Shown: one piece after another, positions 22,614 through 24,636 of the stretch | Layout: every line of letters starts with the position of its first letter | Position numbering within the stretch: position 1 is the first letter of the stretch | Origin: CAMDWQ01 sp964543965 | Lineage (GTDB): Bacteria > Omnitrophota > Gorgyraeia > 2-02-FULL-51-18 | Assembly: GCA_964543965.1 (NCBI GenBank) | Contig: CAZJAX010000014.1 | Span: 1-24,636 of the forward strand | Direction: 5' to 3' | Length of the DNA stretch: 24,636 bases | Translations under genes and position numbers: made by a program | Notes under the pieces: generated by a model | Databases searched by the model: none | Seen by the model: only the letters and a program-made list of their open reading frames with translations | What the model was told of the DNA's origin: nothing

Positions 22614-23826
22614 GCTCCCGTCTCCTTTACTTGGCTGATGAAAAATCCGTCCGACAATCTTGTTTTGACGAGGTCGCCGGCTTTAAGCCTGCGCGCCGAC
22701 GTCAGCACTTTCTCCCCCGGCATCCCGAGCGTCACGCTGAATCCGCGCTTCAGCGTCGCCAGAGGCCCTAGGGCTTCCAGTTTACCTATCGAGGCGAAAA
22801 GCTTCTCCTTCTCAAGCTCCACGAAATTGATAAAAAATGTGTTCAGATTTTTTTTCAGTTCGTCCAGCCGCTGAAACTGTATCTCGAAGATCGCCAGCGG
22901 ATCTTGGAGGTTCCTATTCTCTCTAAGGAGCCTCAGTTCCTGCCCTAAGCTCTTCAAGACCGAGTTGACCGCCTGCCTCGCGCGGAGCTTAAGCTCTTCG
23001 ACGCGCTCGACAAGCTCTTCTTTCAACGGCGTCACGAGTTCCGCCGCGGCCGAGGGCGTTGCGGCNNNNNNNNNNAATCGGCGACCGTGAAGTCCACCTC
23101 GTGCCCGACCGCCGAGATCACGGGGATCTCTGAAAGGTAGATCGCGCGCGCCACGGCTTCTTCGTTGAACGCCCAGAGGTCCTCGAGGCTTCCGCCGCCG
23201 CGTCCCACGATGAGCACGTCCGCTCGGCCCCATTCGTTAAATTCGTCTATGGCAGCAGCGATCGCTTCGGCGGATCCCGCTCCCTGCACGGCCACGGGAT
23301 TGATCACGATGTGGCTCGACGAAAAACGGCGGTCTAAAATATTCAGGATGTCCCGCAGCGCCGCTCCGTCGATGGACGTCACCAGGCCTATTGTGCGCGG
23401 CAGGTACGGGATCGGCCGCTTGCGCGCTTCGTCAAAAAGTCCCTCGGCCCGCAGTTTTTCCACCAGCTGCTGGAAGCGCAGCTGCAGCGCGCCGACACCC
23501 TTTGGCTCGATATGCTCGACGTAGAGCTGGTACTGGCCGCGGGGGGCATACACGCTGACGCGCGAACGCACGAGCACTTTCATACCTTCGCCGGGCTCGA
23601 ATTTGAGCAGCCCGTTCTCCCGGCGGAACATCACGCACTGGATCTGCGACTCCGCATCTTTCAGCGAAAAATACATGTGTCCGGACGAGTGGAGTTTGAA
23701 GCCCGTGATCTCGCCCTCGACCCACACTTCGCGGAAACGCTGCTCGAGCGTGAACCGAATATTGCGCGTCAGATCCGAGACGCTTAAGATCTCGCGCTCC
23801 ACTTTGAGCTCGTAGACTTTACTCAA
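22610..23826 (-). CDS. xseA: Exodeoxyribonuclease VII large subunit (interrupted by an assembly gap)
   Basis: The N-terminal half starts at TTG 23826 and holds the OB-fold: VSDLTRNIRFTLEQRFREVWVEGEI, then HSSGHMYFSLKD. It continues into the nuclease core: GVTSIDG-like GLVTSIDGAALRDI, VGRGGGSLEDLWAFNEE and SAVGHEVDFTVAD. The ten N bases at 23066-23075 follow. Past the gap the gene resumes in a different frame with ATPSAAAELV and the C-terminal coiled coil and domain, ending TRLSDGFFISQV. Both halves are clearly one gene; the frame change is due to the gap length and is not a mutation. The TTG start overlaps the ymdB stop by eight bases. Confidence 0.92.
23066..23075. other. Assembly gap (10 N) inside xseA
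   Basis: A run of exactly ten N. The conserved XseA segment that should be here (D-F-V-A-D-x-R-A between VAD and ATPSAA) needs about 17 bases, so the true gap is probably seven bases longer than drawn. Confidence 0.9.
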
Positions 23827-24610
23827 GTTTTTTATGAACCCGCTCGATTTTGACGGCCCGGCCGGTGGTCTCGTCCACGGTCACGAGCGCGCCCGACAGG
23901 CGCACGTCGTTCTGCGCCACTTCCTTTTTTCCGCCGATCTGCGTCAAAAATCTTTTAATGATGCCCTCTTTTTCAGCGCCGATCACGGAATCGTAAGGGC
24001 CGGTCATGCCGAGGTCTGTGAGACAGGCCGTGCCTTTGGCCGTCACCCGGTCGTCGGCCGTCTGCACGTGCGTGTGTGTGCCGACGACGGCGGCCACGCG
24101 GCCGTCGAGGTACCAGGAAATCGCGGTCTTCTCGCTCGTAGCTTCCGCATGCATGTCGACGAGCGTCACGCGCGCGCCGAGACCGCGGACCTTCTCGATC
24201 TCCTCATCTGCGGAAAAGAACGGGGATGAAAAATTGTAGCGCATGAACACCTGTCCCGCCACGTGGATCACGCCGATCTTCACGCCCTTACACTCGATCA
24301 CCGTCGAACCCGCTCCCGGGAGACCCTTCGGAAAATTGGCCGGGCGCAGGATGCGCTTGTCGGCCTTAAAAAACTCTTCGACATCCTTCTTCTTATCGAA
24401 GGAATGATCGCCGCACGTCAGCACGTCGCAGCCGACCTGGAAAAGGTCCCTGGCGATGCGCTCCGTGATGCCCGCTCCGTCGGCGGTATTCTCGGCGTTG
24501 CAGACGACGAAATCGGCCTCGCCCGAACGCTTCATCCCCGGCACGAAGCGCTCGACCGCTTTACGCCCGGGGTCTCCGTATGTGTCGCCGATCATGAGGA
24601 TCTTGAGCAT
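23819..24610 (-). CDS. ymdB: YmdB family metallophosphoesterase (TIGR00282)
   Basis: A 263-residue protein. MIGDTYGDPGRKA, FVVCNAENTADGAGIT, TCGDHSFDKKKD, IGVIHVAGQ, LVDMHAEATSEK and VVGTHTHVQTAD give the metal ligands in family order. The usual G-N-H is G-D-H here. YmdB of Bacillus is a cyclic-nucleotide phosphodiesterase that affects biofilm and motility gene expression, and the gene often follows rny. The ATG lies one base after the stop of an upstream frame and lacks a ribosome site, so it is coupled. It leads into xseA by overlap. Confidence 0.9.
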   Translation of the reverse strand: MLKILMIGDTYGDPGRKAVERFVPGMKRSGEADFVVCNAENTADGAGITERIARDLFQVGCDVLTCGDHSFDKKKDVEEFFKADKRILRPANFPKGLPGAGSTVIECKGVKIGVIHVAGQVFMRYNFSSPFFSADEEIEKVRGLGARVTLVDMHAEATSEKTAISWYLDGRVAAVVGTHTHVQTADDRVTAKGTACLTDLGMTGPYDSVIGAEKEGIIKRFLTQIGGKKEVAQNDVRLSGALVTVDETTGRAVKIERVHKKLE

Positions 24611-24611
24611 G

Positions 24612-24636
24612 CTATTTCGCCAGACTTTCGACGCGC
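24612..24636 (-). CDS. C-terminal end of an upstream gene (partial)
   Basis: The last seven codons read R-V-E-S-L-A-K, then TAG (24614-24612), one base before the ymdB ATG. The tight spacing fits the operon and the lack of a ribosome site for ymdB. The product cannot be identified from seven residues; rny is a frequent neighbour of ymdB, but the residues do not show it. Confidence 0.4.

Noticed and set aside
22610..23826. xseA as a pseudogene
   Set aside because: The break coincides exactly with the N run, and the missing length predicted from the conserved protein accounts for the frame change.
1..24636. tRNA, rRNA, CRISPR array or transposase
   Set aside because: No cloverleaf-like segment, rRNA core, regularly spaced repeat or transposase motif was seen on either strand.

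Overview
The window is a GC-rich stretch of bacterial chromosome, compact and mostly on the minus strand. It contains a 10-base run of N at 23066-23075, so it is a draft scaffold and probably a metagenome-assembled genome. Several features together suggest a member of the Omnitrophota or a relative in the PVC/Elusimicrobia neighbourhood: a giant multidomain exported protein, a stand-alone SWIB-domain protein, DUF2203 and DUF1571 proteins, a FabL-type enoyl reductase, and frequent TTG starts. This placement is an inference from gene content; there is no rRNA or other phylogenetic marker to confirm it.

Region 1 (1-7373, minus) is one uninterrupted reading frame of at least 2457 codons that runs off the left edge. 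It encodes a giant, probably exported protein. The N-terminal domain resembles the ChaN/TIKI/EreA group and is followed by a class I SAM methyltransferase domain. After long alpha-helical stretches come a zincin-like HEHTH site, a Pro/Ala/Thr linker and a possible Cys-His (CheD-like) domain. A short motif, GAR[LM][AS] (one copy is AAR), recurs six times along the chain. Its codons differ from copy to copy.

Region 2 (7413-10510, minus) has a control region for the giant gene, a secreted GH2-like glycoside hydrolase, a small unknown protein with a near-consensus promoter, and hemW. An intrinsic terminator of the small gene lies inside the signal-peptide codons of the hydrolase gene.

Region 3 (10511-14774) has a SWIB-domain gene (plus) closed by a strong bidirectional terminator. 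Three minus-strand genes follow: a DUF2203 protein, an unknown protein, and a membrane-anchored left-handed beta-helix acyltransferase. Divergent from these is a plus-strand pair, a FabL-like enoyl-ACP reductase overlapping a family 2 glycosyltransferase. Together these genes point to envelope lipid or glycolipid work.

Region 4 (14779-18466, minus) is a tightly coupled operon: tatC, a membrane-anchored alpha/beta hydrolase, an exported DUF1571 protein and an MFS transporter. A coiled-coil envelope protein (18525-19484, plus) diverges from tatC and overlaps dxs tail to tail.

Region 5 (19456-24636, minus) is an isoprenoid/DNA-repair operon: ymdB, xseA (interrupted by the N gap), xseB, ispA-like prenyltransferase and dxs. 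A 91-nt long-hairpin element separates xseB from ispA.

Five starts have a -10 box only 6-8 nt before the ATG, which suggests leaderless mRNAs are common in this organism. I see no rRNA, tRNA, CRISPR array, transposase gene or phage gene.
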